From: Ferdinandcohnia sp036962705
GTDB lineage: Bacteria; Bacillota; Bacilli; Bacillales; Bacillaceae_L
DNA length: 64,000 nucleotides
NCBI RefSeq assembly: GCF_036962705.1
Contig: NZ_JBALOQ010000002.1
Location: 114,195 to 178,194, forward strand
Reading direction: 5' to 3'
The notes below the pieces were generated by a model. It saw nothing but the letters and a program-made list of their open reading frames with translations, was not told where the DNA came from and did no database searches. The translations under genes and the position numbers were made by a program. Each line of letters starts with the position of its first letter. Position 1 is the first letter of the stretch. This document shows positions 16,593 through 25,592 of this stretch, one piece after another.

Positions 16593-16637
16593 AAAAGACG
16601 AACAATTTAAAAATCCTTTTCTATAATATTCGTTTTC
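16593..16637 (-). promoter_or_regulatory. PurR-type PurBox pair upstream of the purine permease
   Basis: Plus-strand AAAGACGAACAATTT (CGAA at 16599-16602) and minus-strand AAAACGAATATT (TTCG at 16629-16632 on plus) are inverted. Their CGAA centres are 30 bp apart, the geometry expected of 14-bp PurBoxes separated by about 16 bp in Bacillus pur genes. Confidence 0.6.
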
Positions 16638-16669
16638 GATATAGACTGCAAGACATATTTGAAATTGAG

Positions 16670-17089
16670 TTAGGTTGGGATAAAGTTTAATAATGTTAAG
16701 AATTTTACTGTGTCCCCTCTAAATGTTAGGAAATATGGTTTGTTTTCATCATCAAACACCATTAAATATGGATTTTCCTGATCAGTAAAAATTATGGTTA
16801 CTTCATCCAACAGGTCATCAAACCATTGGTTTCTCACCATAATATTCGGTTCTAAAGGAATTCTTATCATAGTTCCTTTATTAGGTATCGGATTGAATTT
16901 AGCATACACCCCTGTTATCCCTTCAAGAAGGTTCTCAACTTCTTGTTGTATATCTGTGTTTATAGGTAAATGTTTTATAACCCTATCTTGGTTAATATCG
17001 AATATTATTATTTGTTGGTTTGTTTCGGCCATAACATTTGTAGAGATTAGTTGAAAAATAAAGATATGTAGTAAAACATTTTTTAGCAT
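16670..17089 (-). CDS. Hypothetical secreted or membrane-anchored protein
   Basis: This 139-residue protein starts with a hydrophobic segment (MLKNVLLHIFIFQLISTNVM, then AET) that looks like a signal peptide without a lipobox cysteine. The ATG at 17089 has GAGGTGG 6 nt upstream and is preferred to 17119. The rest is acidic with no motif I recognise (for example GVYAKFNPIPNKGTMIRI). It is AT-rich and sits in a small accessory patch (16670-18326) between conserved genes. Function unknown. Confidence 0.65.
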   Translation of the reverse strand: MLKNVLLHIFIFQLISTNVMAETNQQIIIFDINQDRVIKHLPINTDIQQEVENLLEGITGVYAKFNPIPNKGTMIRIPLEPNIMVRNQWFDDLLDEVTIIFTDQENPYLMVFDDENKPYFLTFRGDTVKFLTLLNFIPT

Positions 17090-17205
17090 TTGAACCACCT
17101 CAGTTGGTATTATTCCCAAAAATATGGTGGTGATGTTTTTAGAAAAATGAAACTTCTCCTGACAATTATTCGTAAATATTATTTAAAGAGGGGGAGGGCG
17201 AGTAC

Positions 17206-17736
17206 ATGTTGCAACGAATTGATAAAGGCTATTGGGTAGTATTACTGATAATCAGCATTATCATAGGTGTTATAGTTGGATTTATAGGTCCTAGCTTAAT
17301 TCACCACTTTTTCTTCAAACATGGTGACACCTTTCTAGTTTTAACACCATTCATTTCAAGTATCTTGATGTTTGTTGCTGTCGGCTTTTTTATTTTGTTT
17401 TGTATTGGTATGATATTTGAAAATAAAGTTTGGAACTATATCGGTATATTATTTTTAGTGTTTTCAATTTCAATGGGTTATTACGCTAGTTTTGGAAACT
17501 ATACGCTTATCTCAAAAAACGAAATAACATTTAAGAAGTCGATGTCTGAAAGTATATACAAATGGGATGAAATTAAAGAAGCAGCTTATATTAATGAAAC
17601 TCAGGAACCTGTTAAAAGGATACATTTGGTTTTTGAAAATGGTAAAGAAGAAACCCTAGAAATTAACAGACAATATGTTCAAGAAATCAATAAAATACAA
17701 CAGACGTTTATTCAGAATGATATTCAGTTCTATTAA
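17206..17736 (+). CDS. Hypothetical membrane protein
   Basis: This 176-residue protein has three likely TM segments (about 10-32, 45-67 and 80-98) and a cytoplasmic C-terminal part whose strands (NEITFKKSMSESIYKWDEI, RIHLVFENGKEETLEINR) recall a PH-like domain of small Bacillus membrane proteins. GGGGGAGG precedes the ATG. It is 20 nt upstream of the DUF4256 gene, probably cotranscribed. No function assigned. Confidence 0.72.
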   Translation: MLQRIDKGYWVVLLIISIIIGVIVGFIGPSLIHHFFFKHGDTFLVLTPFISSILMFVAVGFFILFCIGMIFENKVWNYIGILFLVFSISMGYYASFGNYTLISKNEITFKKSMSESIYKWDEIKEAAYINETQEPVKRIHLVFENGKEETLEINRQYVQEINKIQQTFIQNDIQFY

Positions 17737-17756
17737 GTAAATAGGAGGAAACAAAC

Positions 17757-18326
17757 GTGACAAAAGGAAATAAAAAGGAATTATCGCAAGAACAACGAGA
17801 AGAATTAATTAAGACATTGAAAGCCCGTTTTGAGAAAAATATGATCCGCCATGAAGGTTTTGAATGGGCAAAAGTTGAAGGAAAATTGGAAGACAATCCT
17901 GAGAAACTGTGGTCACTCAATGAGATGGAGAGAACTGAAGGCGAACCAGATGTTGTGGGTTATGATGAAAAGAAGGAAGAATACATATTCTTTGATTGTT
18001 CAGTGGAAAGTCCTAATGGTCGTAGAAGCTTTTGTTACGACCGAGAAGCACTGGAATCAAGGAAAAAGCATAAACCAGAAAATAGTGCTATCGATATGGC
18101 AAATGACATGGGTATTGAGATGTTAACGGAAGAACAATATCGAGCATTACAGGAGCTTGGTAATTTTGATTTGAAAACATCAAGCTGGGTGCAAACACCG
18201 GCTAATATTAGAAAACTCGGTGGGGCAATCTTTTGTGATCGTCGCTATGACACTGTATTTTTATATCACAATGGAGCAGACTCCTACTATGCTGCGAGAG
18301 GGTTTCGTGGTTCGCTAAGGGTATAA
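17757..18326 (+). CDS. DUF4256 family protein
   Basis: This 189-residue soluble protein starts at GTG 17757 after TAGGAGG. It carries the DUF4256 pattern: LWSLNEMERTEGEPDVVGYD, then YIFFDCSVESPNGRRSFCYD, MLTEEQYRALQELG and a C-terminal ADSYYAARGFRGSLRV. The family is scattered among bacteria and has no known activity. It is the last gene of the small accessory patch and shares a bidirectional terminator with the convergent LysE gene. Confidence 0.85.
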   Translation: MTKGNKKELSQEQREELIKTLKARFEKNMIRHEGFEWAKVEGKLEDNPEKLWSLNEMERTEGEPDVVGYDEKKEEYIFFDCSVESPNGRRSFCYDREALESRKKHKPENSAIDMANDMGIEMLTEEQYRALQELGNFDLKTSSWVQTPANIRKLGGAIFCDRRYDTVFLYHNGADSYYAARGFRGSLRV

Positions 18327-18327
18327 A

Positions 18328-18366
18328 AAAAGGAGGATTGTTCAAACTTTGGACAACCCTCCTTTT
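18328..18366. terminator. Bidirectional terminator between DUF4256 and LysE genes
   Basis: A 14-nt inverted repeat with one mismatch (18328-18341, 18353-18366), A/T-flanked on both sides. Confidence 0.9.
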
Positions 18367-18372
18367 GAATTT

Positions 18373-19005
18373 CTAATTATGGGCCTTTTCTAAGGCTAGT
18401 TTTATACCAAAACCGATCAGTATAGTACCCGTAATTCCTTCAATCATCTTTTGTGCATTCGGTTTTTTCATAAAAGTACTAATTTGATTAAGTAAATAGA
18501 CATAAAGCAAAAACCAAATGGCAGTTAATACAGTATAGGTCAAACCCATTATAAGAAACGGTAGAATGGTATTGCTTCCAACGTCCACGAACTGAGGTAA
18601 AAAAGTTAAGAAAAAGACAGCAACTTTGGGATTTAGGATGTTGGTAAGGAATCCATGTTTAAAGCAAGATGTGTGTTCGTACGAGCTTTTTGTGCTCATC
18701 TCAATACTTGCTGCTTCTTTCTTTTTCCACAATGACCATAATGTCTTAACTCCTAAGTAAATTAAGTAAATAGCACCTACGTATTTGAAGATAGAAAATA
18801 ATAGTGCTGACTTCACGATGATAGCTGATAATCCTAATACAGCAGCAGAAGTATGGATAAGCAGGGCGCAACATGTTCCTAAAGCTGTTTTTAGACCTCC
18901 GACTCTCCCAACCGTGAGAGTGTTTTTCGTAGCAATGGCAGTATCGGGACCAGGTAAAATAATAAGCAAAATACACATAAAGACAAATAGATAAAAGTTC
19001 TCCAT
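18373..19005 (-). CDS. LysE/RhtB-type amino-acid exporter
   Basis: This 210-residue inner membrane protein has about six TM segments. The N-terminal motif LLIILPGPDTAIATKNTLTVGRVGGLKTALG, shown here only in outline, is the LysE/RhtB signature, followed by FKYVGAIYLIYLGVKTLW and LTNILNPKVAVFFLTFLPQF. Members export lysine, threonine, homoserine or related compounds. Substrate is not predictable. A weak GAGGGGAT-type RBS precedes the ATG. Confidence 0.9.
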   Translation of the reverse strand: MENFYLFVFMCILLIILPGPDTAIATKNTLTVGRVGGLKTALGTCCALLIHTSAAVLGLSAIIVKSALLFSIFKYVGAIYLIYLGVKTLWSLWKKKEAASIEMSTKSSYEHTSCFKHGFLTNILNPKVAVFFLTFLPQFVDVGSNTILPFLIMGLTYTVLTAIWFLLYVYLLNQISTFMKKPNAQKMIEGITGTILIGFGIKLALEKAHN

Positions 19006-19099
19006 TTTAAGATCCCCTCAACTTTTCATATGTGATTCTTATACTGTATTATATATAAATGGTGTTGTTAATTGAACATAAATCTTTATATAAAAGTAA

Positions 19100-19127
19100 A
19101 AACCCGTAGCTCATTCGCCACGGGTTT
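19100..19127 (-). terminator. Terminator of the tautomerase gene
   Basis: AAACCCGTAGC (19100-19110) pairs with GCCACGGGTTT (19117-19127) apart from one mismatch. The minus-strand transcript then enters a U-rich tract. Confidence 0.85.
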
Positions 19128-19138
19128 AACCAACTCTA

Positions 19139-19324
19139 TTATTTATCGCTTAAACGTTTGCCGCCTTCTGCGTAATGATTTTTCGTCATTTCCTCAATGA
19201 AAACAACGATTTTCTCTTCCGCTGCTCCTGTTGTTTCAGATACAGCTGTTGTTACTTTTTCAACGAGCGCCTTTTTTTGTTCTTCAGTGCGTCCTTCTAG
19301 CATTTTGACTGTTACGTATGGCAC
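19139..19324 (-). CDS. ywhB: 4-oxalocrotonate tautomerase family enzyme (YwhB-like)
   Basis: This 61-residue tautomerase starts at GTG 19324, preceded by GGAGAGA; an extension to 19339 has no RBS. This start puts Pro at position 2, exposed as the catalytic N-terminal proline after Met removal. MLEGRTEEQKKALVEKVT, then EKIVVFIEEM, are typical of the family, which tautomerises 2-hydroxymuconate-like enols. It is divergent from ywhC as in B. subtilis. The physiological substrate is unknown. Confidence 0.93.
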   Translation of the reverse strand: MPYVTVKMLEGRTEEQKKALVEKVTTAVSETTGAAEEKIVVFIEEMTKNHYAEGGKRLSDK

Positions 19325-19411
19325 AATTGATCTCTCCAATCTGTGATTTCTAAAGCTTTAAGAATATTGTATACTGAAAATAATAACTTTTCTAGAAAAA
19401 GGAGAAATTTG

Positions 19412-20092
19412 GTGGAACAATTAAGTCGATTTTTAGCATTTGATTTAGCTTTGATACCGTATGTGGTTATAACTCTATTAGTTGCATTTACGGTGCACGA
19501 ATTTGCGCATGCCTATGTGGCTTACAGGTTTGGTGATGACACGGCAAAACGGCAGGGGAGATTAACGTTAAACCCAATTGCGCATTTAGATCCTTTTGGG
19601 ACGATTCTTATTTTTCTTGCCGGGTTTGGTTGGGCGCGTCCTGTGCCGGTGAATCGATTTCATTTTAAAAAGCCACGGCTTGCCGGGATTCTTGTTTCGG
19701 TTGCAGGGCCTTTAAGTAATCTGGTCGTTGCAGCGTTAGCATTGCTCATTTATATCATCCTTATTCGGGTAGGCGTGTTTAATGCCATACCTCAAGGCTT
19801 TGGAGAAGGCTTAGAAACATTCTTTAACCTGTTTGTACGTCTTAACATTATGCTATTCATTTTTAACCTGTTGCCGTTTCCACCGCTTGATGGGTATCGT
19901 ATCATTGAGGACCTTGTACCAGCGCGGATTCGCCCGAGATTGACACAATATGAGGGACTTGGAATTGTGCTCTTTTTAGTATTGGTCATTACGCCACTAG
20001 GGGACCGATTTTTATTCCCGTTCCTTTATGGTGGAGTCTATGCCGTCACAGATATGCTGGTTGCGATATTCCGACCAATCCTGCAATTATAG
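19412..20092 (+). CDS. ywhC: Site-2 protease family membrane metalloprotease (YwhC-like)
   Basis: This 226-residue M50-type intramembrane protease has the HEFAH zinc motif in TM1 (TVHEFAHAYVAYRFGDDTA), a VAGPLSN segment and the third ligand in NLLPFPPLDGYRI. GTG 19412 is chosen because AAAGGAG lies 7 nt upstream; a frame extension to 19343 overlaps the ywhB promoter region. Its place between ywhB and ywhD matches B. subtilis. The cleaved substrate is unknown. Confidence 0.9.
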   Translation: MEQLSRFLAFDLALIPYVVITLLVAFTVHEFAHAYVAYRFGDDTAKRQGRLTLNPIAHLDPFGTILIFLAGFGWARPVPVNRFHFKKPRLAGILVSVAGPLSNLVVAALALLIYIILIRVGVFNAIPQGFGEGLETFFNLFVRLNIMLFIFNLLPFPPLDGYRIIEDLVPARIRPRLTQYEGLGIVLFLVLVITPLGDRFLFPFLYGGVYAVTDMLVAIFRPILQL

Positions 20093-20149
20093 AATTTGAC
20101 AACCTTATGTTAAAATAGTTGGTAATGAGTAAAAGGGAAAGGTGGATGT

Positions 20150-20662
20150 ATGATGGATCAAAGTAAGAAAAAGGTTGCCTTTAATATCATTAAAAATGAT
20201 CCAACAGATGGACATAAGGGATATGGGATTGGTGCGCTTAGTCTCGAAAATATTTCACCCGTATTCATTGATATAGAAGATGAAGATGTATTCGTTGACG
20301 TCGGTGCGATGCACGCAAGAAGCGTCGTCGAAAAAGGGATTAAGTTTCTGCCGAATAAAGAGGATGTTCCCAATGGAAAGCCGTTTTGGCTAATTTGGGT
20401 AACGATTGATCGCAAGGAAGAGGGGCCTTATTATGCGGGTGTCACAGCTTGTGAAATGACAGTCGACCGCTCGATTCGACGCGGCTACAAATCATTGCCG
20501 GATCATGTGAACAAAATGGATAAATCGTTAAAACGTCATATCATGGTTGATTTTATGGACGATAAATCAAAGAAGCTATTGACGGATTTCCTAATCAACC
20601 ACAACAAAGAAATTTGGGATAACTCAGGTGATGAGCTAAAAGAGGGACTAAAGGTCGAATAG
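20150..20662 (+). CDS. ywhD: YwhD family protein
   Basis: This 170-residue cytoplasmic protein matches Bacillus YwhD, with KGYGIGALSLENISPVFID, VDVGAMHARSVVEKGIKFL and KRHIMVDFMDDKSKK. GAAAGGTGG precedes the tandem ATGs at 20150 and 20153. It lies 57 nt after ywhC, probably in the same transcript, and is closed by a very strong terminator. No activity is known for the family. Confidence 0.9.
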   Translation: MMDQSKKKVAFNIIKNDPTDGHKGYGIGALSLENISPVFIDIEDEDVFVDVGAMHARSVVEKGIKFLPNKEDVPNGKPFWLIWVTIDRKEEGPYYAGVTACEMTVDRSIRRGYKSLPDHVNKMDKSLKRHIMVDFMDDKSKKLLTDFLINHNKEIWDNSGDELKEGLKVE

Positions 20663-20771
20663 AGCCCTTCCAATTGTGACATTTTAGTGAACAAACTGAC
20701 TTATGCTTGAGCTTTTTTAATAAAATAAAGTACACTAAATTTACAATGTACACACATTGAAACTAGGACAC

Positions 20772-20816
20772 GCGAAACCCCCAGGACGTACACATCCTGG
20801 GGGTTTCGCTTTTTTT
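20772..20816 (+). terminator. Terminator after ywhD
   Basis: A perfect 15-bp stem (20772-20786, 20795-20809) with an 8-nt loop and a 7-T run, 110 nt past the ywhD stop. The symmetric stem could also act on the minus strand. Confidence 0.95.
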
Positions 20817-20917
20817 GTTGATTAAAGAAGCTCACGTACTCAGGATCTATCCTTAACTGTTATTTGGATACAGTATCTCCAAATTTAGCAAGAATTCTCC
20901 AAATCAAACACCCATAC

Positions 20918-21320
20918 GGACACCGAACGATGAAAATCAGCAAAAGCAGTCCGAATCCAGTCGTCATTTGGACACCGAGCAATGAAAATCAGCAAAAGCA
21001 NNNNNNNNNNNNNNNNNNNNNNNNNNNNNNNNNNNNNNNNNNNNNNNNNNNNNNNNNNNNNNNNNNNNNNNNNNNNNNNNNNNNNNNNNNNNNNNNNNNN
21101 NNNNNNNNNNNNNNNNNNNNNNNNNNNNNNNNNNNNNNNNNNNNNNNNNNNNNNNNNNNNNNNNNNNNNNNNNNNNNNNNNNNNNNNNNNNNNNNNNNNN
21201 NNNNNNNNNNNNNNNNNNNNNNNNNNNNNNNNNNNNNNNNNNNNNNNNNNNNNNNNNNNNNNNNNNNNNNNNNNNNNNNNNNNNNNNNNNNNNNNNNNNN
21301 NCAGTCCGAATCCAGTCGTC
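20918..21320. repeat. 52-bp-period tandem array, interrupted by the assembly gap
   Basis: GGACACCGA recurs at 20918 and 20970, exactly 52 bp apart, with nearly identical flanks (GATGAAAATCAGCAAAAGCA). The matching tail CAGTCCGAATCCAGTCGTC occurs at 20947 and again after the gap at 21302. GGAC and GTCC within a unit could pair. Confidence 0.8.
21001..21301. other. Assembly gap (301 N)
   Basis: The run of N lies inside the 52-bp array. Phase across it requires a missing length of 52k-2 (258 or 310), which 301 does not satisfy, so the N count is probably an estimate. Any reading frame drawn across it is meaningless. Confidence 0.95.
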
Positions 21321-21335
21321 TAAATTCTATCAGTA

Positions 21336-23405
21336 TTAAAACCAATCAAACATCCGTTTAAAGAAACCTTTCTTCTCTTTTTCTTCGTCTTTCTTTGGCT
21401 TTTCCTTCTTTCCATCTTCTACATTCGCCGAACAATATTCTGTTGGCTCGGTTCCTGCTTTATAATAGGTCAGTCTAGAAACAGGGCAATCCTTTGTTGG
21501 AAGCAAGCCTGTATCTGGATTTACATACACCCCGACAACTCCTTCTGTCGGTTTGAATGGTTTTGGTGCAATATCCTGATGGGCTTCCTCCATGAATCCG
21601 GCCCAAATGTTTTTTGCATATTTGTTTTCTTCGACAATCGTCAGTTGTTCATTATTGTCATATCCGGTCCAAATACCCGCGACAAGCTGTGGAGAGTATC
21701 CAATCATCCAGCTATCCGTGTCAGTTGATCCTGATTTCGCAGCGTAAAAGCGTGTCAGCTTATCGCTAATTGTTGATCCTGTTACAGCTGTATAATCATT
21801 TAATTTTTCATCAAACATTCCTGTCATTAGCTGTGTTGTTACAAACGCTAGATCCTCATCAAGCACCTTTTTGGGTTTAGGAGTATTTTCATAGATGACT
21901 TCACCTTTGTAATTTTCAACCCTCGTGATAAAAATGGGCTTATGAAGGGTCCCGCCATTATTAAAGGTGGCGTATGCATTAACCATTTCAAGTACGCTTA
22001 CACCCGAAGTCCCTAATGCAAGTGAAGGCACATCCTTAAGTTTGCTTGTGATTCCAAGCTTCTTCGCAGTGTCGACAAGCTCGCCGTCATCTAGGAAAAG
22101 ATGTGTTTTCACGGCGTACACATTGTCAGACAAGGCAATTGCCTGAGCTAACGTAATGGAATCATTGGCATAGTAATTTTTATAATTTCGTGGTGTATAT
22201 TTTGAGCGGTCATCATCATACAAAAACGTTGTAAGTTCACTTCGAATTTGTGTTGACGGCGTGTAGCCTTTCTCAAGTGCCGCATAATATAAAAATGGTT
22301 TAAAGGTTGAACCTGGCTGACGTTTTGCTTGTGTTGCCCGATTAAATGGGCTATCTTCGAAATTTCTACCACCAATTAATGCACGCACCTCACTATTTTT
22401 CGGGTCCATCGCAATAAAGCCAAGCTGAATCCCGGAATCTTCTTTTATAAAGTTGACGGACTTATCCTCAGCGATTTTTTGCAGATCTGGGTTTAATGTA
22501 GTGTAGACACGTAAGCCACCCGTTTCAATCGTTTCTTGGTCAAGCTTCAATTTTGAATGGAGTTCTTTTTTTACAATGTCCTGGAAATAAGGAGCAATAT
22601 CCTCCCGCCCAACTATTTTGTTACCGGTTAAGCTTAATTTTTCTGCATTTGCTTGTTCAGCTGTCTTTTTTGAAATGGCGCCATTCACAACCATGGAGTG
22701 AATGACGACATTTTGGCGCTGTTTTGCTTTTTCCTCATTTACTAAAGGAGAGTAATGTGTTGGACCCTTTGGGATCCCTGCAAGCATGGAAGCTTCTGCA
22801 AGTGAAAGCTCGCTTGCTCTTTTTCCAAAATAGTAATTTGCTGCCGCTTCAATTCCATAGACACCATGTCCATAATAGATAGTATTTAAATAGCCTTCTA
22901 AAATCTCTTTCTTGGAATAGCTTAGTTCAAGTCGAATCGTATAAAGGGCCTCGGTGAGTTTTCGGTTCCATGTTTTTTCATGCTCTAAAAACAGGTTTCG
23001 GGCGTATTGCTGGGTAATCGTACTCGCGCCTTGGACCTTGGCCATTGCTTTAATGTCGGCAATGATTGCACCGCCAATTCGTTTGTAGTCAAAACCACGA
23101 TGGTCAAAAAAGTTCCGATCCTCAATCGATACCGTTGCATCAATCACCGCATCGGACATATCATCAAGCGACACCCAATAGCGGGTTTCGCCTTGATGAC
23201 GTTCTTCCCCGATTAAAGTTCCATCTTCCGCGTAGAATAAGGTCGATAAAGGAACCGCAAGAGGTGGTGCCCCCTGAGTTTTCGCATAGGAAAGCACGCC
23301 TAAAATTCCGGCAGCCACAAGGGCACAGCCGATTAAGCCAATGAAAAGACAAGCGCGCAAAATTTTAATCGCCATTTTTAACCGATCATTTGTGATAAGC
23401 TCCAC
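21336..23405 (-). CDS. pbpG: Class A penicillin-binding protein (PbpG/YwhE-like)
   Basis: This 689-residue bifunctional peptidoglycan synthase has an N-terminal TM (about 12-38), a glycosyltransferase domain with catalytic Glu95 in SIEDRNFFDHRG and the ASTITQQYARN motif, and a transpeptidase domain with Ser366 in STFK, SDN (426-428) and KSGS (557-560). The tail is lysine/glutamate-rich. GTG 23405 has GAGAGGTGA upstream. B. subtilis pbpG (ywhE) is a sporulation-associated synthase at the same locus between ywhD and speE. Confidence 0.93.
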   Translation of the reverse strand: MELITNDRLKMAIKILRACLFIGLIGCALVAAGILGVLSYAKTQGAPPLAVPLSTLFYAEDGTLIGEERHQGETRYWVSLDDMSDAVIDATVSIEDRNFFDHRGFDYKRIGGAIIADIKAMAKVQGASTITQQYARNLFLEHEKTWNRKLTEALYTIRLELSYSKKEILEGYLNTIYYGHGVYGIEAAANYYFGKRASELSLAEASMLAGIPKGPTHYSPLVNEEKAKQRQNVVIHSMVVNGAISKKTAEQANAEKLSLTGNKIVGREDIAPYFQDIVKKELHSKLKLDQETIETGGLRVYTTLNPDLQKIAEDKSVNFIKEDSGIQLGFIAMDPKNSEVRALIGGRNFEDSPFNRATQAKRQPGSTFKPFLYYAALEKGYTPSTQIRSELTTFLYDDDRSKYTPRNYKNYYANDSITLAQAIALSDNVYAVKTHLFLDDGELVDTAKKLGITSKLKDVPSLALGTSGVSVLEMVNAYATFNNGGTLHKPIFITRVENYKGEVIYENTPKPKKVLDEDLAFVTTQLMTGMFDEKLNDYTAVTGSTISDKLTRFYAAKSGSTDTDSWMIGYSPQLVAGIWTGYDNNEQLTIVEENKYAKNIWAGFMEEAHQDIAPKPFKPTEGVVGVYVNPDTGLLPTKDCPVSRLTYYKAGTEPTEYCSANVEDGKKEKPKKDEEKEKKGFFKRMFDWF

Positions 23406-23515
23406 CAGGGTTCACCTCTCTCTTTTCTAAGCCATTTCTCGCAGGCATATATCAATCAGTATGAAAAGAATGACGGCATTTTAAACATTAATTTGCTAAA
23501 AGATGAAAAATTTTC

Positions 23516-23543
23516 TTGCATTTTCGCTGGATTCATCTATACT
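23516..23543 (+). promoter_or_regulatory. Putative sigma-A promoter for speE-speB
   Basis: TTGCAT (23516-23521), 16-bp spacer, TATACT (23538-23543), leaving a leader of about 150 nt before speE in which I see no terminator. Confidence 0.55.
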
Positions 23544-23703
23544 TTTTTGAGTTGAGAGAAATCCGGAAGCTAGCTTTACGTATGCCAAGGCAGATCCATC
23601 AACATTGTCTAATTGCACAATCAGGCAGAAACATCAATTTTTTTGAAGGAATTGGGAACGATAAAGGGATGGAATCCCTGAATTTTTCAATCGAAAGGAT
23701 GTT

Positions 23704-24537
23704 ATGAACATGGAATTATGGTTTACGGAGAAACAAACAAAAAGCTTTGGTATCACGGCAAAAATTAAACAAACCTTACATACAGAACAAACAGAGTTTC
23801 AAAAGCTCGATATGATAGAAACTGAGGAATTCGGTAACATGCTTGTTCTTGATGGCATGGTGATGACCACTCAGGTAGATGAGTTCGTTTACCACGAGAT
23901 GGTAGCGCATGTACCTTTATTTACTCACCCGAATCCTGAAAACGTATTAGTTGTTGGTGGCGGTGACGGCGGAGTAATCCGTGAAGTGTTAAAGCACCCA
24001 AGTGTGAAAAAAGCAACTTTAGTTGATATCGACGGAAAAGTAATTGAGTATTCAAAGAAATACCTTCCTGAAATTGCAGGCAAGCTTGAGGACCCACGTG
24101 TGGATGTGAAGGTTGACGACGGCTTCCTGCATATTGCCAACAGTGAAAATGAATACGACGTCATTATGGTTGACTCCACTGAGCCTGTAGGTCCAGCGGT
24201 AAATCTATTCACAAAAGGCTTTTATGCGGGCATTTCAAAGGCATTAAAAGAAGATGGCGTTTTTGTTGCGCAATCTGACAACCCGTGGTTCACACCAGAT
24301 TTAATCAGAAACGTTCAACGTGATGTGAAGGAAATCTTCCCAATCACACGTCTATATATTGCGAATATCCCAACATACCCAAGTGGTTTATGGACATTCA
24401 CGATCGGTTCGAAAAAATATGATCCACTTGAAGTAAGTGACGATCGCTTCCATGAGTTGGAGACAAAATACTATACAAAAGAAATCCATAAAGCAGCGTT
24501 TGTATTACCTAAATTTGTTGCTGACTTAACGAAATAA
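23704..24537 (+). CDS. speE: Spermidine synthase
   Basis: SpeE transfers aminopropyl from decarboxylated SAM to putrescine. The 277-residue protein has the SAM-type site VLVVGGGDGGVIREVLKHPS, the gate/catalytic region MVDSTEPVGPA and DEFVYHEMVAH for putrescine binding. AAAGGA lies 4 nt before ATG 23704 and 10 nt before ATG 23710; either may be used, and the second gives a start nearer the B. subtilis protein. It forms an operon with speB 14 nt downstream. Confidence 0.96.
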   Translation: MNMELWFTEKQTKSFGITAKIKQTLHTEQTEFQKLDMIETEEFGNMLVLDGMVMTTQVDEFVYHEMVAHVPLFTHPNPENVLVVGGGDGGVIREVLKHPSVKKATLVDIDGKVIEYSKKYLPEIAGKLEDPRVDVKVDDGFLHIANSENEYDVIMVDSTEPVGPAVNLFTKGFYAGISKALKEDGVFVAQSDNPWFTPDLIRNVQRDVKEIFPITRLYIANIPTYPSGLWTFTIGSKKYDPLEVSDDRFHELETKYYTKEIHKAAFVLPKFVADLTK

Positions 24538-24551
24538 TTGGGGGATTTTTG

Positions 24552-25430
24552 ATGAGATTTGATGAAGCTTATTCAGGAAATGTGTTTATCAAAAGCCATC
24601 CGAATTTTGAGGAGAGCGAAGCAGTCATTTATGGCATGCCAATGGACTGGACAGTTAGCTACCGTCCAGGTTCACGTTTTGGCCCTAGCCGAATTCGCGA
24701 GGTATCGATTGGACTTGAGGAATATAGTCCATACCTTGATAAAGAGCTAGATGAAGTGAAATATTATGATGCGGGCGATATTCCGTTGCCTTTCGGAAAT
24801 CCGCAACGAAGCCTTGATATAATAGAGGATTTTCTTGATCAGGTGTTAGCAGCTGGAAAATACCCACTTGGAATGGGCGGCGAGCACCTCGTATCCTGGC
24901 CAGTGATGAAGGCAGTTTATAAAAAGTATCCAGATCTAGCGATTATCCATTTGGATGCCCATACCGATTTGCGAGAGAATTATGAGGGAGAAGCACTCTC
25001 TCACTCGACACCAATTCGTAAAATTGCTGAACTGATTGGTCCTGAAAATGTATTTTCATTCGGGATTCGCTCAGGAATGAAGGAAGAATTCCAATGGGCG
25101 AAGGAAAACGGGATGCATATTTCAAAATTTGAAGTGCTAGAGCCGTTAAAAAAGGTTCTGCCAAAGCTAGCGGGCCGCCCTGTATATGTAACGATTGATA
25201 TTGATGTATTGGATCCGGCGCATGCACCAGGAACAGGTACTGTGGATGCGGGAGGAATTACGTCGAAGGAATTATTAGGTGCGATTCACGAGATTGCGAA
25301 ATCCGATATTCGAGTAGTCGGTTCAGACTTGGTAGAGGTTGCACCAATCTATGATTCGTCTGAACAAACAGCGAATACAGCTAGTAAGCTAATTCGTGAG
25401 ATGATTTTAGGATGGGTTCAGAAGAAATAA
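24552..25430 (+). CDS. speB: Agmatinase
   Basis: SpeB hydrolyses agmatine to putrescine and urea, supplying SpeE. The 292-residue ureohydrolase has the di-manganese motifs GMGGEHLVS, IIHLDAHTDLR and VTIDIDVLDPAHAPGTGT. ATG 24552 is chosen with GGGGGAT upstream; the TTG three bases earlier is rejected. It is the second gene of the speEB operon and ends in a terminator. Confidence 0.96.
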   Translation: MRFDEAYSGNVFIKSHPNFEESEAVIYGMPMDWTVSYRPGSRFGPSRIREVSIGLEEYSPYLDKELDEVKYYDAGDIPLPFGNPQRSLDIIEDFLDQVLAAGKYPLGMGGEHLVSWPVMKAVYKKYPDLAIIHLDAHTDLRENYEGEALSHSTPIRKIAELIGPENVFSFGIRSGMKEEFQWAKENGMHISKFEVLEPLKKVLPKLAGRPVYVTIDIDVLDPAHAPGTGTVDAGGITSKELLGAIHEIAKSDIRVVGSDLVEVAPIYDSSEQTANTASKLIREMILGWVQKK

Positions 25431-25441
25431 TTAGTGAGTGG

Positions 25442-25473
25442 AAAGCTTGGGTCTTGGTGGCCCAGGCTTTTTT
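25442..25473 (+). terminator. Terminator of speEB
   Basis: A 10-bp stem with one G-T pair (25442-25451, 25461-25470) followed by Ts. Confidence 0.88.
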
Positions 25474-25592
25474 GTTATGATAGATTTTTGGAATATGTAG
25501 GAAAAACGAACAAAAATATGGGTATAATGGAGCTATACAGTTGAAGCAGGGTGGGCAATGTGGTCACTTCCCTAGAGAAGGGAGGTGGCAAT

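Noticed and set aside
20864..21361. Open frames spanning the N run on both strands
   Set aside because: They exist only because N codons are not stops; the flanks are tandem repeat.
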